Under the pieces are notes generated by a model that was not told the origin of the DNA, did not search any database, and worked only from the letters and a program-made list of their open reading frames with translations. DNA of 5,373 bases from Candidatus Bathyarchaeota archaeon (GTDB lineage: Archaea; Thermoproteota; Bathyarchaeia; 40CM-2-53-6; RBG-13-38-9), in assembly GCA_007050885.1 (NCBI GenBank), contig SMYQ01000268.1, forward strand, positions 1 to 5,373. Reading direction: 5' to 3'. Of the stretch, positions 5,213-5,373 are shown in pieces (the first letter of the stretch is position 1; every line of letters starts with the position of its first letter). A program made the translations under genes and the position numbers.

Positions 5213-5373
5213 GAAGTTTATGGCGAATGTCAAAGTTCACTTAAAGGCCGTGGGTTCTGATCAAAAAGGGAACCTGAATTACGAGGTGTGGTAGGATCTT
5301 TGAAGGAGTTTCTCCGAGGGTTCCATAAGGGCGAGAGTTCGTGTTTATTGTTACGAGATAATTGGTGCTCTTC
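5213..5373. other. Right-end stretch with no assignable gene
   Basis: No recognisable protein, tRNA or repeat is visible. A 24-codon ORF on the plus strand (5220-5294) is too short to call. One plus frame (from about 5261) and two minus frames stay open to the right edge for some 110-140 bases, which does not discriminate. An edge-truncated gene continuing beyond the window cannot be excluded. Confidence 0.4.

Noticed and set aside
5220..5294. 24-codon plus-strand ORF starting M-A-N-V-K-V
   Set aside because: Too short, no Shine-Dalgarno sequence, and the AT-rich element upstream is too close to act as its TATA box.
5250..5340. tRNA-like GGTTC boxes
   Set aside because: GGTTCTGATC and GGTTCCATAA resemble a T-loop B box, but no acceptor, D or anticodon stem can be built around them.

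Overview
The window reads as a compact piece of an archaeal chromosome. The evidence is the gene content: a PUA-like domain of the archaeal Nol1/Nop2/RsmF type, an RNase J-like beta-CASP nuclease, a GlmU-type sugar nucleotidyltransferase with a left-handed beta-helix, and a stand-alone Lrp/AsnC ligand-binding (RAM) domain. GGTG/GGAGG-type Shine-Dalgarno sequences and TATA-like boxes fit too. An alpha-SNAP/TPR-like protein carrying cytoplasmic Ig-like domains makes an Asgard-type lineage (Thorarchaeia or relatives) a reasonable but unproven guess.

Layout: positions 1-4678 hold five genes on the plus strand. (1) The 3' end of a gene with a PUA-like RNA-binding domain overlaps by 16 bases (2) a complete RNase J-like metallo-beta-lactamase/beta-CASP protein; this pair looks translationally coupled and RNA-directed. 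After 61 bases with a TATA-like box and a small perfect palindrome comes (3) a 426-residue protein with an alpha-helical TPR/SNAP-like half followed by two predicted beta-sandwich domains and no signal peptide. After 45 bases comes (4) a 432-residue sugar-1-phosphate nucleotidyltransferase/LbH protein, and after 37 bases (5) a 76-residue RAM-domain protein. Convergent to these, on the minus strand, is (6) a small glycine-rich multi-pass membrane protein. The last 240 bases hold its upstream region and no gene I can assign.

Main points of interest: the nucleotidyltransferase has replacements at several signature positions (both glycines of the G-x-G-x-R loop are Ser, the G-T of the base-binding loop is Ser-Ile, the usual second metal Asp is Glu, and the acetyltransferase-type His is Arg), suggesting a divergent or regulatory paralogue. 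The helical-plus-Ig architecture of gene 3 resembles eukaryotic trafficking factors. The membrane gene has no ATG, GTG or TTG in a sensible place; an excellent Shine-Dalgarno sequence instead sits 8 bases before an in-frame ATA, whose reading gives a natural-looking N terminus.

The nuclease and PUA genes plausibly work together on RNA. I see no direct evidence that the SNAP-like protein, nucleotidyltransferase and RAM protein share a pathway; shared strand and short gaps only suggest co-transcription. No mobile element, CRISPR array, rRNA or tRNA was found.
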